Assembly (NCBI RefSeq): GCF_019186805.1
Contig: NZ_CP066783.1
Coordinates: 248,001-312,000 of the forward strand
Origin: Comamonas fluminis
GTDB lineage: Bacteria > Pseudomonadota > Gammaproteobacteria > Burkholderiales > Burkholderiaceae_C
Length of the DNA: 64,000 bases
Direction of reading: 5' to 3'
Shown: positions 27,273-35,273 of the stretch, one piece after another
Layout of the letters: each line of letters begins with the position of its first letter
How positions within the stretch are numbered: position 1 is the stretch's first letter
Notes under the pieces: model-generated
What the model saw: the letters and a program-made list of their open reading frames with translations, nothing else
Told to the model about the DNA's origin: nothing
The model's database searches: none
Made by a program: the position numbers and the translations under genes

Positions 27273-27965
27273 CTAGAACCCTGAAACCTGGCCCAGCTGA
27301 TGCACCCACCACGCGATACCGCTGGCGACTACCGCCAGTACGGCCGCCAGCAGGCGCGAGCCAGCGCTGTCCTGTGCGGCGGTGACGGGGGCTTCCAGTT
27401 GCTTGTCGCCGGTGACCATGGCTGGCACCAGACGCTGGCCGCGCAGGCTGTACCAGCCGATAGCCACCAGATGCAGGCCGACAAGGGCATAGATCAGGTA
27501 CTGCCCCCAGCGCGCATGGAAATTTGTGGCGATGGAGACGGCGTCGCCAGAGACGAAGCGTGTCAGCGGCCCGCTGAAGGCAATTTCGTCGTCACTCAGC
27601 ATTCCGCTTGCGACTTGTGCTATCAAAACCATGAGCATGGCAATGACCGAGAGCGCGCCCAGAGGGTTGTGACCCGCACGGTCATGCGCGCTGGCTTGCC
27701 CGCGCAGATAGCGCGAGAGTGCTGCAGGCGAGGTCAACAGCCGTGTAAAGCGCGACCAGTAGCCGCCGACAAGACCCCAGAGCACGCGAAAAATCAGCAG
27801 TGCCAGCACCACCTGACCCAGGATCAGGTGCCAGTTCATGGCATTGCCGCCCACCTTGGCAGTCACCACCATGGCAATGATGCAGATGACCAGCAGCCAG
27901 TGAAACAGGCGCGTGGGCAAGTCCCAGATACGAACGGTATAGGCGCTTGGGCTGCTGGAAGTCAT
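27273..27965 (-). CDS. Cytochrome b561-family membrane protein
   Basis: The product has 230 residues with four to five membrane helices and histidines placed as b-heme ligands (RLFHWLL near 22, NWHLILGQ, NFHARWGQYL and LVGLHLVAIGW). The family passes electrons between the quinone pool and periplasmic partners. It is divergent from a cytochrome c' gene, a recurrent pairing, so the two may be partners. The ATG at 27965 was chosen; the frame is open far upstream but that part overlaps the cytochrome c' gene. Confidence 0.9.
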   Translation of the reverse strand: MTSSSPSAYTVRIWDLPTRLFHWLLVICIIAMVVTAKVGGNAMNWHLILGQVVLALLIFRVLWGLVGGYWSRFTRLLTSPAALSRYLRGQASAHDRAGHNPLGALSVIAMLMVLIAQVASGMLSDDEIAFSGPLTRFVSGDAVSIATNFHARWGQYLIYALVGLHLVAIGWYSLRGQRLVPAMVTGDKQLEAPVTAAQDSAGSRLLAAVLAVVASGIAWWVHQLGQVSGF

Positions 27966-28103
27966 GGATTCATGGGGTGAAAGTGGCTCTGCCAGCCATT
28001 GTGCCTTGCAGCGATTGCGGCAGTGCACGCTTTCATATGCGTCTGCCATACTGCGCCCACTGTCGCCCGCGGCAGCTTGACGAAACTTAGAAAGGATACC
28101 CCG

Positions 28104-28550
28104 ATGAAAGTTTTCTCCACCCTGGCACTGGCCGCTGTGGTTGCCACCGTGGCTTTGCCTGCTTCGGCACAGTTCGCCAAGCCTGAAGATGCCATCAAGT
28201 ATCGCCAGAGCGCATTGAGCGTGATGGGAACGCACTTCAGCCGTCTGGGCGCCATGGCCAACGGCAAGATGCCTTTTGATGCCAAGAGCGCACAGGAAAG
28301 CGCGGAAATCGTAGCCTTTATGTCCAAGCTGCCATGGGCGGGCTTTGGTGCAGGCACGGAAGGCGGCAAGTCCAAGCCCGAAGTGTGGAAGGAACAGGCC
28401 AAGTTCAACGACCTGGCAGGCAAGATGGAAGCCGAAGCCGTGAAGCTCAACGCTGCCGCCAAGGCTGGCAATGTGGACAGCCTCAAGGCGGCTTTCGGGC
28501 CTGCTGCCAGCAGCTGCAAGAGCTGCCACGACAGCTTCCGCAACAAGTAA
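28104..28550 (+). CDS. Cytochrome c' (class II c-type cytochrome)
   Basis: The product has 148 residues. A signal peptide ends at about ASA (22). The mature part is a four-helix bundle with the heme site C138-K-S-C141-H142 close to the C-terminus, the mark of class II cytochromes. Cytochromes c' bind NO or CO or carry electrons in the periplasm. Divergent cytochrome b561 is the neighbour. The ATG at 28104 follows AAAGGA. Confidence 0.93.
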   Translation: MKVFSTLALAAVVATVALPASAQFAKPEDAIKYRQSALSVMGTHFSRLGAMANGKMPFDAKSAQESAEIVAFMSKLPWAGFGAGTEGGKSKPEVWKEQAKFNDLAGKMEAEAVKLNAAAKAGNVDSLKAAFGPAASSCKSCHDSFRNK

Positions 28551-28555
28551 GCCTG

Positions 28556-28600
28556 ACCCGGGCGGGGAAGGTCAGTCTGACCTTTCTGTGCCGGGTTTAA
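28556..28600 (+). terminator. Nested hairpin after cytochrome c'
   Basis: Outer ACCCGG/CCGGGT encloses the palindrome AAGGTCAGTCTGACCTT, followed by TTTAA. It separates the gene from a convergent gene of unknown function. Confidence 0.6.
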
Positions 28601-28608
28601 CGCGGAAT

Positions 28609-29070
28609 TTAAAGCGACGGGGCGGAGATATCGCGTGTCTCCGTCATCACCCCATTGCTGTCATATTCATAGCGCATGACGCCCGCTCCCTCTGCTTCAG
28701 GCTGGCTAAAGCGTATGGTCTGCTGGGAGTCGATCTCGGGAACAATCGCGGTGCTGCTGCAGGTGCCAAGATTCGCCAGACCTCTGGCGCCTTCGCGGGT
28801 CACCCGGACAATGGAGAATTTTTGCGGACACTCTTCGCCCTGGTTCTGGCGAAGGAAGATGACGTCGGCATCATTCTGCTCAAAACGCACCATCGTGTAG
28901 TCGGGGCGTTCCAGATGAATCGGCTCCTCGAACGGTTGTCCATCCAGCTGCAAAACGCCCTGAGCATCTGCGGCAAGCAGGCCAAAACGGGTGGGCTGAA
29001 CCATCTGGGCGATAGCGGGGATCTGCGCGGAACCCGCCAGCAGTATTGCCAGCAGCAGGCTTTTTTTCAT
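28609..29070 (-). CDS. Secreted protein of unknown function
   Basis: The product has 153 residues. A signal peptide (MKKSLLLAILLAGSAQIPAI, cleaved near AQ) is followed by a small domain with two cysteines (EECPQKF and LGTCSST) that may form a disulfide. I do not recognise the family. The ATG at 29070 has AGGGAGCACC upstream. It is convergent with cytochrome c' and upstream on the same strand of nothing else; a thioredoxin-like gene precedes it by 104 nt on the same strand. Confidence 0.7.
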   Translation of the reverse strand: MKKSLLLAILLAGSAQIPAIAQMVQPTRFGLLAADAQGVLQLDGQPFEEPIHLERPDYTMVRFEQNDADVIFLRQNQGEECPQKFSIVRVTREGARGLANLGTCSSTAIVPEIDSQQTIRFSQPEAEGAGVMRYEYDSNGVMTETRDISAPSL

Positions 29071-29174
29071 GGTGCTCCCTCTGATGATGTGGTCTGCCCC
29101 GATTTTCTATGGGCAGACCCTCCACCGGGCATCAGCCGCTGTAGGCCGAAGGAGCAACTTCTGTGGTCAGCGCA

Positions 29175-29702
29175 TCAGGCGCTGGCGGGCTCGGTCAGCA
29201 GCTTTTCAATCAGCTTGTGCAGCTCTTCAAAGTTGGGGGCGCCCACATAGCTCTTCACAATCTCGCCGCGCTTGTTGACGATGAAGGTTGAAGGAGTGAG
29301 CTGTACATCGCCCCAGGCTTTGGCCACGCCGCCGGTGTTGTCCAGTGCCACCTGGAAGGGAATCTTGCGCGACTCGACAAAGTTCACCACATAGCTGGGT
29401 GGGTCGTAGCTCATGGCCACGGCCAGGGTATCGAAGCCCTTGTCCTTGTACTTGTTGTGCGTGCTGATGATCTCAGGCATCTCGGCCACACAGGTGGTGC
29501 AGCTGGTGGCCCAGAAATTCACCAGCGTGACCCTGCCCTTGAGGTCTTGCGTGGTCTTCTGGCTGCCATCGAGCAGCACAAATGTGGACTGAGGTGCTGC
29601 CGACTGACCGGCGCCCGAATACACCCAGGCCCCGACGCCAATGACGGCGGCAGCCACTACGCCTGCGATCCAATGTTTGCTTGCCATGATGGGATTGTGC
29701 AC
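29175..29702 (-). CDS. TlpA/ResA-like thiol-disulfide oxidoreductase
   Basis: The product has 175 residues. An N-terminal membrane anchor (IAGVVAAAVIGVGAWVYSG) is followed by a thioredoxin fold with active site C68-T-T-C71 in FWATSCTTCVAEMP and the cis-Pro region LTPSTFIVNKRGE. Such proteins reduce disulfides in the periplasm, often on apocytochromes c, which fits the nearby cytochrome genes. The start may be a GTG at 29702 or an ATG at 29687. Confidence 0.88.
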   Translation of the reverse strand: MHNPIMASKHWIAGVVAAAVIGVGAWVYSGAGQSAAPQSTFVLLDGSQKTTQDLKGRVTLVNFWATSCTTCVAEMPEIISTHNKYKDKGFDTLAVAMSYDPPSYVVNFVESRKIPFQVALDNTGGVAKAWGDVQLTPSTFIVNKRGEIVKSYVGAPNFEELHKLIEKLLTEPASA

Positions 29703-29840
29703 AAATGATCAGCACCTTGCTGGTCTGTAGTTTTGGAGCTGCAGTCTTGCGTAAAAGTTCAATCTGTCCATCAATACCCTCGGGTCAACCCTAGCGTTTT
29801 CTGAAAGCGAGGGGGTATGGGCGCTGCAGATAATGCTTGA

Positions 29841-30401
29841 ATGAACATTAAGGGACTTGCCGCCATCGCAATACTCGCCAGCAGCATCACGCTGCTGGCG
29901 GGCTGCAGTCCTTCTTCGAACTGGCGTACCGTGCAACTGGAAGGTGCACCGGTGCAGATCTTGCTGCCGTGCAAGCCCCAGACGCAGACGCGCCCCGTTG
30001 CGCTGGGCGCGGACGCGGTGCAGATGAGCATGGTGGGCTGCGAGGCCGAGGGCAGCACGTTTGCCGTCATGCATTTTCTGCTGGCGGATCCCACGCGGGC
30101 CGGTGAAGTTCTGGGCTATTGGCAAAAAGCCACGCTGGCTCAGGCTCGGGTGGAGGATGCAGGCGATCCGCGCAGCGTGGTGACCGATGCGCGCTGGGTA
30201 CCGAAGCAGGCGCTGAATCTGCCGCAGTCGCGGCATATTGTTTTCAGCGGCGTGAGCAGCCAGGGGCAAAAGCTGATGGGCGACGGGCTGTGGTTTGCGC
30301 GCATGGAAGGCTCATCGGCCCGCCTTTTCCATGTGGTGATTTATGGAAACACCGATCCCAAGGTCGCTGAGATGTTCTTTCCCAACCTGAAATTGCAATA
30401 G
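29841..30401 (+). CDS. Putative lipoprotein of unknown function
   Basis: The product has 186 residues with a lipobox (SITLLAGCSPSS, lipidated Cys at 22). The rest is a soluble domain with two further cysteines (LLPCKPQ and MVGCEAEG). I do not recognise the family. It precedes the PTS genes by 76 nt on the same strand but has no clear link to them. Confidence 0.7.
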   Translation: MNIKGLAAIAILASSITLLAGCSPSSNWRTVQLEGAPVQILLPCKPQTQTRPVALGADAVQMSMVGCEAEGSTFAVMHFLLADPTRAGEVLGYWQKATLAQARVEDAGDPRSVVTDARWVPKQALNLPQSRHIVFSGVSSQGQKLMGDGLWFARMEGSSARLFHVVIYGNTDPKVAEMFFPNLKLQ

Positions 30402-30477
30402 CTGACGATCCTTGCATGCCACACGCCCAAGCCCGCACGCTGACAAGCCATAATTTGCTATCAAGAACTGTGACTAC

Positions 30478-30933
30478 ATGACCACGCGCATTCTTTTGCT
30501 CACCCACGCACCGCTGGCTTCTGCTTTGCGCGAGTGTGCCCTGCATGTTTTTGCCGACAGTGCGGATGATGTGCTGGCGCTGGATGTGCCCGCGCATGAA
30601 GCGCCCGAAGTCACGCTGGAGCACGCGTTGGCCTTGCTGACGGAAAAGGGTGGGCTGGATGCATCCACGCTGGTGCTGACCGATTTGTTTGGCGCCACGC
30701 CCTGCAACGTGGCTCAGCGCCTGACGGCTCAGTTGCCTGCACGGCTGGTGGCGGGGGTGAATCTGCCCATGCTGCTGCGCTCCATCGGCTATCGACATGA
30801 GGCGCTGGATGCGCTGGTGTCCCGCGCCATGGTGGGGGGCAGCCAGGGTGTGATGCAGGTAGCCAGCAGTTCACGACAAAATCAAAGCGCACGACCCTCT
30901 CATGATCAAGACCAATATCACCATCAGCAATAA
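30478..30933 (+). CDS. PTS EIIA component, mannose family
   Basis: The product has 151 residues. The EIIA-Man fold is indicated by the opening TTRILLLTHAPLA with phosphoryl-accepting H10 and by VLTDLFGATPCNVAQRL. It would accept phosphate from HPr. It overlaps ptsH by 32 nt in another frame. No EIIB/IIC/IID follows, so this is probably a regulatory PTS as proposed for several betaproteobacteria. Confidence 0.92.
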   Translation: MTTRILLLTHAPLASALRECALHVFADSADDVLALDVPAHEAPEVTLEHALALLTEKGGLDASTLVLTDLFGATPCNVAQRLTAQLPARLVAGVNLPMLLRSIGYRHEALDALVSRAMVGGSQGVMQVASSSRQNQSARPSHDQDQYHHQQ

Positions 30934-31171
30934 ATTGGGCCTGCATGCCCGCGCATCGGCCAAGCTCACCAAGCTCGCTGGCAGCTTTCCCTGCGAAGTC
31001 TGGCTGACCAAGGGCGAGCGCCGCGTCAATGCCAAAAGCATCATGGGCGTGATGATGCTGGCTGCAGGCATCGGCTCGGCGCTGGAGCTGGAGACCGATG
31101 GCGATCAGGAGCAGCAGGCCACAGATGCGCTGGTGGCGCTGATCAACGACAAGTTTGGTGAAGGCCAGTAA
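30902..31171 (+). CDS. ptsH: PTS phosphocarrier protein HPr
   Basis: The product has 89 residues with the EI-dependent site H15 (KLGLHARASAKL) and the regulatory S46 (NAKSIMGVMML) that HPr kinase modifies. Presence of S46 in this context suggests that HprK exists elsewhere in the genome. It passes phosphate from EI to the overlapping EIIA. Confidence 0.96.
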   Translation: MIKTNITISNKLGLHARASAKLTKLAGSFPCEVWLTKGERRVNAKSIMGVMMLAAGIGSALELETDGDQEQQATDALVALINDKFGEGQ

Positions 31172-31359
31172 AAGCGCCTCTTACATGACGCCTGCCTGAG
31201 AGTGCGGGCGCAGGATTGACGACAGGCAAGAGCGGTTGGGGCTCTGCCGGTGCGCAGCAAAGAGCAGGTTTTCGTGCCGTAACGAGGCAGGGATACGTGC
31301 TGTCTGCTGCGAAAATAAGAGCAAGAAGCAATCGCGGGATTCGCGAAAGGGCATTCGCT

Positions 31360-33120
31360 ATGACATTTGCAATCCATGGCTTGGCTGTCTCCAGAGGCAT
31401 TGCGATTGGGCGCGCGGTGGTGGTCGCCTCCAGTCGCATGGAGGTGGTTCACTACTTCATCAGCCCCGATCAGGTTGATGCAGAGGTTGCACGCGCACGC
31501 AATGCGCGCAATGCAGTGATTGAGGAACTGCGCAGGCTGCAGGAAGAAATGCCCAAGGATGCGCCCGGCGAGCTGGATGCACTGCTGGAAGTGCACCTGA
31601 TGCTGCTGCAGGACCAGGCGCTGGCCGAGGCTATTCGCAACTGGATCTCCGAGCGCCTGTACAACGCCGAATGGGCGCTGACGACGCAGCTGGAAATCAT
31701 CTCGCGCCAGTTCGACGAGATGGACGATGAATACCTGCGCGAACGCAAGGCCGACCTGGAGCAGGTGGTCGAACGCATTCTGCGGCACATGAAGGGAGCG
31801 CCAAGCCCCATTGCCGCCCCCGCAGCGGCGGCCCGGGCGAATGCCGGCCAGCCTGCCATGGAGCTGGATGGCGCCACAGAAACGCCGCTGGTGCTGGTGG
31901 CGCAGGATCTGTCGCCGGCCGACATGCTGCAGTTCAAGAGCAAGGTCTTCGCAGGCTTCATCACCGCCGTGGGCGGCAAGACCAGCCACACCGCCATCGT
32001 GGCGCGCAGCATGGACATTCCCGCCGTGGTGGGCGCCCGCGCAGCCAGCCAGCTGATTCGCCAGGATGACTGGGTCATCATTGATGGCAACGAGGGCGTG
32101 GTCATCGTGGACCCCACGCCCATCATTCTGGCCGAGTACGGCTTTCGCCAGCGCCAGAATGAGCTGGAGCGCGAACGCCTGTCGCGCCTGCGCTTTACGC
32201 CGTCTCTCACCATGGATGGCCAGAAGGTCGAGCTACTGGCCAATGTGGAGCAGCCCAGCGATGGCGCCGCCGCCGTGCGCGCTGGCGCTGTGGGCGTGGG
32301 GCTGTTTCGTACCGAATTTCTTTTCATGGGCCGAAGCGGCAACCTGCCGGGCGAGGAAGAGCAGTACCGCGCCTACCGCGAGATCATTGACGGCATGCAA
32401 GGCATGCCCGTCACCATCCGCACGCTGGATGTGGGTGCGGACAAGCCGCTTGATAAAGCTCAGCCCAAGGATTACTACCTGAACCCGGCCCTGGGCCTGC
32501 GCGCCATTCGCTGGAGCCTGGCAGACCCCGCCATGTTCCGTACCCAGCTGCGCGCCATTCTGCGGGCGGCGGCCCATGGCCAGGTCAAGCTGCTCTTTCC
32601 CATGCTCGCCCATCGCAGTGAGATTGAACAGACCCTGGCCCAGCTGCGCCAGGCGCAGGCCGAGCTGGATGCCCGTGGCATCTCTTACGGCCCCGTCAAG
32701 CTGGGCGCGATGATTGAAATTCCTGCTGCGGCGCTGACGGTGCGCAGCTTCCTCAAGTATTTCGACTTTCTATCCATCGGCACCAACGACCTGATTCAGT
32801 ACACGCTGGCCATCGACCGGGCAGACGAGGCCGTGGCCCATCTCTACGACCCCATGCATCCGGCGGTGTTGCGGCTGGTGGCCGAGGTCATTGAGGCCAG
32901 CAATGCGGCAGGCAAGGAAATCTGCGTTTGCGGCGAAATGGCGGGCGATATCGGCATGACCCGGCTACTGCTGGGCCTGGGGCTGCGCAGCTTTTCCATG
33001 CACCCGGCGCAGATTCTGGCCGTCAAGCAGGAAGTGCTGCGTGCTGATGCCGACAAGCTTGCACCGTGGGCACATGCGGTGATGGACAGCGACAGCCCTG
33101 CAGAAATGCTGGCACCCTGA
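31360..33120 (+). CDS. ptsI: Phosphoenolpyruvate-protein phosphotransferase (PTS enzyme I)
   Basis: The product has 586 residues. The active-site H210 lies in GGKTSHTAIVAR and the catalytic Cys is C524 in VCGEMAGD; the PEP-binding barrel includes GVGLFRTEFLFMGR. It starts the phosphate chain to HPr. The ATG at 31360 follows GAAAGG and gives the standard start. Residues of about 147-172 are an Ala/Pro-rich insert (PIAAPAAAARANAGQPAMEL) between the HPr-binding and phospho-His parts. It lies 188 nt after ptsH. Confidence 0.96.
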   Translation: MTFAIHGLAVSRGIAIGRAVVVASSRMEVVHYFISPDQVDAEVARARNARNAVIEELRRLQEEMPKDAPGELDALLEVHLMLLQDQALAEAIRNWISERLYNAEWALTTQLEIISRQFDEMDDEYLRERKADLEQVVERILRHMKGAPSPIAAPAAAARANAGQPAMELDGATETPLVLVAQDLSPADMLQFKSKVFAGFITAVGGKTSHTAIVARSMDIPAVVGARAASQLIRQDDWVIIDGNEGVVIVDPTPIILAEYGFRQRQNELERERLSRLRFTPSLTMDGQKVELLANVEQPSDGAAAVRAGAVGVGLFRTEFLFMGRSGNLPGEEEQYRAYREIIDGMQGMPVTIRTLDVGADKPLDKAQPKDYYLNPALGLRAIRWSLADPAMFRTQLRAILRAAAHGQVKLLFPMLAHRSEIEQTLAQLRQAQAELDARGISYGPVKLGAMIEIPAAALTVRSFLKYFDFLSIGTNDLIQYTLAIDRADEAVAHLYDPMHPAVLRLVAEVIEASNAAGKEICVCGEMAGDIGMTRLLLGLGLRSFSMHPAQILAVKQEVLRADADKLAPWAHAVMDSDSPAEMLAP

Positions 33121-33131
33121 CGCTGCACGCT

Positions 33132-34112
33132 ATGGGCTACGCCAATATCAGTGAGATTGAGCAGGCGCTGCTTGCCGCGCTGGGCGACGAAGCCGCTGCA
33201 AAGCAACTGGCGCAGCAAGCCCGTCCCGGCGTGTGGCTGCAAACCGGGCGGGTTGAGCGCGAGGCACAGATAGCGCTGGGAAGCACCAAGCTTGGCGGCT
33301 GCCCCGATCTGCCAGTGGGTGCGAGCTGGCCTTTGCGGCCCGCCTACCCGGATGCGGCCAGCCGGGGCCAGTATCCGCGTGCCAGTGAACGGCCTTTTCA
33401 GACCCGTCTGCATAGCGAATTTCCACTCAACTTTCTGGCGCAGATCAATTTTGCGCAACTGCATGCCGCTGCAGATCTGGGCGAAGACTGGCCGCGCCAG
33501 GGCTTGCTGTCCATCTTCTACGACCTGACGGAGCAACCCTGGGGGCACAGCCCGGCAGATGCGGTGGGCTTGAAGCTGTTCTATAGCGACGAGGCAGCAG
33601 GCCCGCTGCAGCGCCTGCCGCAACCGGAGGCCCTGCAGGCCTTGCCCGCACACTGGCACATGGCTCCGCTTCAATGCAGTCTGCACGCCTGCGTGACGCC
33701 TTTGCCGGTGGCTGTGGCAGAGTGGAAGCAGCAGGCAAAGATGCTGGAGCGCGATGTGCAGGACAGCTATGCCGACTGGTACGAAGCGGAAGCGGAGCCC
33801 GCCGTGAATGGCGAGAGCTGGGCTTGCCACCATGCGGGCGGCTGGCCCACCCCCATTCAGGGTGATATGCAGACCCAGTGCGCGCTGGTGGCTGCAGGGC
33901 TTGATAGTGGCAAGGGTGAGCACTGGTGCGACCCTGCCACGCAGGTGGTGCGTGACGGTGCACGAGACTGGCTGCTCTTGCTGCAGATCGGTAGCGATGA
34001 AAAAAGCACGATTAACTGGGGCGATGAAGGCCAGCTCTACCTCTGGATTCGCCGTGAAGACCTGCGTGCGCGGCGCTTCGATCAAGCTCAGTTGGTGCTG
34101 CAGTGCTACTAG
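33132..34112 (+). CDS. DUF1963 (YwqG-like) protein, copy 1
   Basis: The product has 326 residues, a DUF1963 protein recognised from TKLGGCPDLPVGASWP, FLAQINFAQL, GLLSIFYD and the C-terminal DEGQLYLWIRREDLRARRF. The family has no known biochemical role. Its paralogue lies at 35274-36323. A mobile element begins inside its stop codon: the last bases TAC TA are followed by the element (GGGTCTG), giving TAG, while the bases beyond the element restore TAA. The protein is therefore unchanged. Confidence 0.88.
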   Translation: MGYANISEIEQALLAALGDEAAAKQLAQQARPGVWLQTGRVEREAQIALGSTKLGGCPDLPVGASWPLRPAYPDAASRGQYPRASERPFQTRLHSEFPLNFLAQINFAQLHAAADLGEDWPRQGLLSIFYDLTEQPWGHSPADAVGLKLFYSDEAAGPLQRLPQPEALQALPAHWHMAPLQCSLHACVTPLPVAVAEWKQQAKMLERDVQDSYADWYEAEAEPAVNGESWACHHAGGWPTPIQGDMQTQCALVAAGLDSGKGEHWCDPATQVVRDGARDWLLLLQIGSDEKSTINWGDEGQLYLWIRREDLRARRFDQAQLVLQCY

Positions 34113-34363
34113 GGTCTGTTGAGAATTGAGCGAGGTCGCGAAGGATTCTGGCCGCCCGCCAATCTAGGCGCGTGACGCCGTGCGGGTGCCCACCCGCACA
34201 AGGAGTGCAACAACGAGTGGCGTGCGGCCAGAGTCCTTCCCTTCGGGTTGTAGGGACAGGAGGCCGTCTGCGTTGTTGCATGCCCTCGCAAGGCATGAGC
34301 ATTGCTTCGGTCATGCGCCTAGGGCGTGTCATCGAATTCGATAGCTGCTTCGTTATTGATAGT

Positions 34364-34735
34364 GTGACTCGTAGATACGCTTTGACAGATACACAGTGGG
34401 ATTGCATCAAAGACCTTCTGCCCGGCAGGGCTGGACACGTCGGTGCTCCTGGTAAAAACAACCGCCTTTTTGTAGATGCAGTGCTTTACCGCTATCGCTC
34501 TGGCATTGCATGGCGGGATCTGCCTGAGCGCTTTGGTGATTTTCGTATCATTCATACGCGGCATATGCGCTGGAGCCGTTCTGGTATTTGGCAGCGTGTG
34601 TTTGAAACGATCAGTGCCCAAGCTGACAACGAATACACCATGATCGATGCAACCATCGTGCGTGCCCATCAGCACAGCGCTGGCGCAAAAGGGGGATCCA
34701 AAAGCATGCTATCGGACGTAGCCGAGGAGGCTTGA
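34364..34735 (+). CDS. IS5-family transposase, ORF A (N-terminal part)
   Basis: The frame has about 123 residues from a GTG at 34364. It opens YALTDTQWDCIKDLLPGRAG and includes SGIAWRDLPERFGDF and the first catalytic Asp in EYTMIDATIVRAHQHSAGAKGG. A slip site A AAA G at 34687-34691 lies just before the overlap with ORF B, so a -1 shift would produce the full DDE transposase. An upstream in-frame ATG exists, but it lies in the outer element. Confidence 0.8.
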   Translation: MTRRYALTDTQWDCIKDLLPGRAGHVGAPGKNNRLFVDAVLYRYRSGIAWRDLPERFGDFRIIHTRHMRWSRSGIWQRVFETISAQADNEYTMIDATIVRAHQHSAGAKGGSKSMLSDVAEEA

Positions 34736-35121
34736 GTACCAAGATCCACGCGACGGTTGATGCGCTGGGCAACCCAACTGGCTTTCATCTGACTCCCGGT
34801 CAAGCCTCAGACTTGGAAGGCGCAGATGTGCTTTTGAAAGACATTCAGGCTAATGCTGTGCTCGCAGACAAAGCCTATGACGCTCAGGACCGGGTAATTG
34901 CGCCCCTGTCAGAGAAGGGCAAGCAAGCTGTCATTCCAAGTCGCCGCGGTCGCAAAGAAAGTAGAGAGCACGACCGGCACATATACAAAGAGCGTCATCT
35001 GATTGAGAACCTCTTTGCCCGGTTAAAACAGTATCGGTGCATCGCGACGAGGTATGACAAGACGGCCGCTGCATTTTTAGGTGGAATTCATCTGGCTGCA
35101 GCTGTCATCTGGTTGATTTGA
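34732..35121 (+). CDS. IS5-family transposase, ORF B (C-terminal part)
   Basis: The frame has 129 residues. With the shifted reading it joins as AIGRSRGGLSTKIHATVDA, the usual IS427-group sequence. The second Asp (VLADKAYDAQD) and the Glu (ERHLIENLFARLKQYRCIAT) complete the DDE triad. It lies in the -1 frame relative to ORF A and is probably made only as a fusion. No internal stop is seen, so the element may be active. Confidence 0.85.
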   Translation: MSTKIHATVDALGNPTGFHLTPGQASDLEGADVLLKDIQANAVLADKAYDAQDRVIAPLSEKGKQAVIPSRRGRKESREHDRHIYKERHLIENLFARLKQYRCIATRYDKTAAAFLGGIHLAAAVIWLI

Positions 35122-35273
35122 TGACGGGCCCTAGCATCTAGCCTCCTGTCGCTGCAACGCGATCCTCGCCTAAATCTCAACAGACCCTAACTGTAATGTC
35201 CGCTCGAAAATAGCGATTGGTCATACGCAAGCCGTATGCTGTGTGCGTCTATATCAAGCACCGGATACAGCCC

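Larger units (their letters stand above)
34323..35130 (+). mobile_element. IS5-family insertion sequence (IS427-group-like), about 808 bp
   Basis: Imperfect terminal repeats TAGGGCGTGTCATCGAAT (34320-34337) and the reverse complement of 35116-35133 agree at 15 of 18 positions. CTAG occurs on both sides (34319-34322 and 35131-35134) and is a likely target duplication. The element has two overlapping transposase frames joined by a -1 shift. It is inserted inside another small element. Confidence 0.8.
34112..35187. mobile_element. Outer composite: small inverted-repeat element (about 264 nt without insert) carrying an IS5-family copy
   Basis: The ends are GGGTCTGTTGAGA (34112) and TCTCAACAGACCC (to 35187), with further matches inward (GCGAGG and CCTCGC). 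TA flanks both sides (34110-34111, 35188-35189), which suggests a TA target duplication. The left part is highly foldable: AAGGATTCTGGCCGCCCGCC (34141-34160) matches an inverted copy at 34219-34238 in all but two bases. GTGCGGGTG/CACCCGCAC lies at 34180-34199, and TGCAACAACG (34206) pairs with CGTTGTTGCA (34271). The inner IS split it. Without the IS it codes for nothing obvious, so it looks like a MITE. Confidence 0.7.

Noticed and set aside
34112..34322. IS110 bridge-RNA or group II intron reading of the folded left segment
   Set aside because: The associated transposase is a DDE IS5-family enzyme, not an IS110 type. No reverse transcriptase or domain V hairpin is visible; a MITE fits the terminal repeats better.
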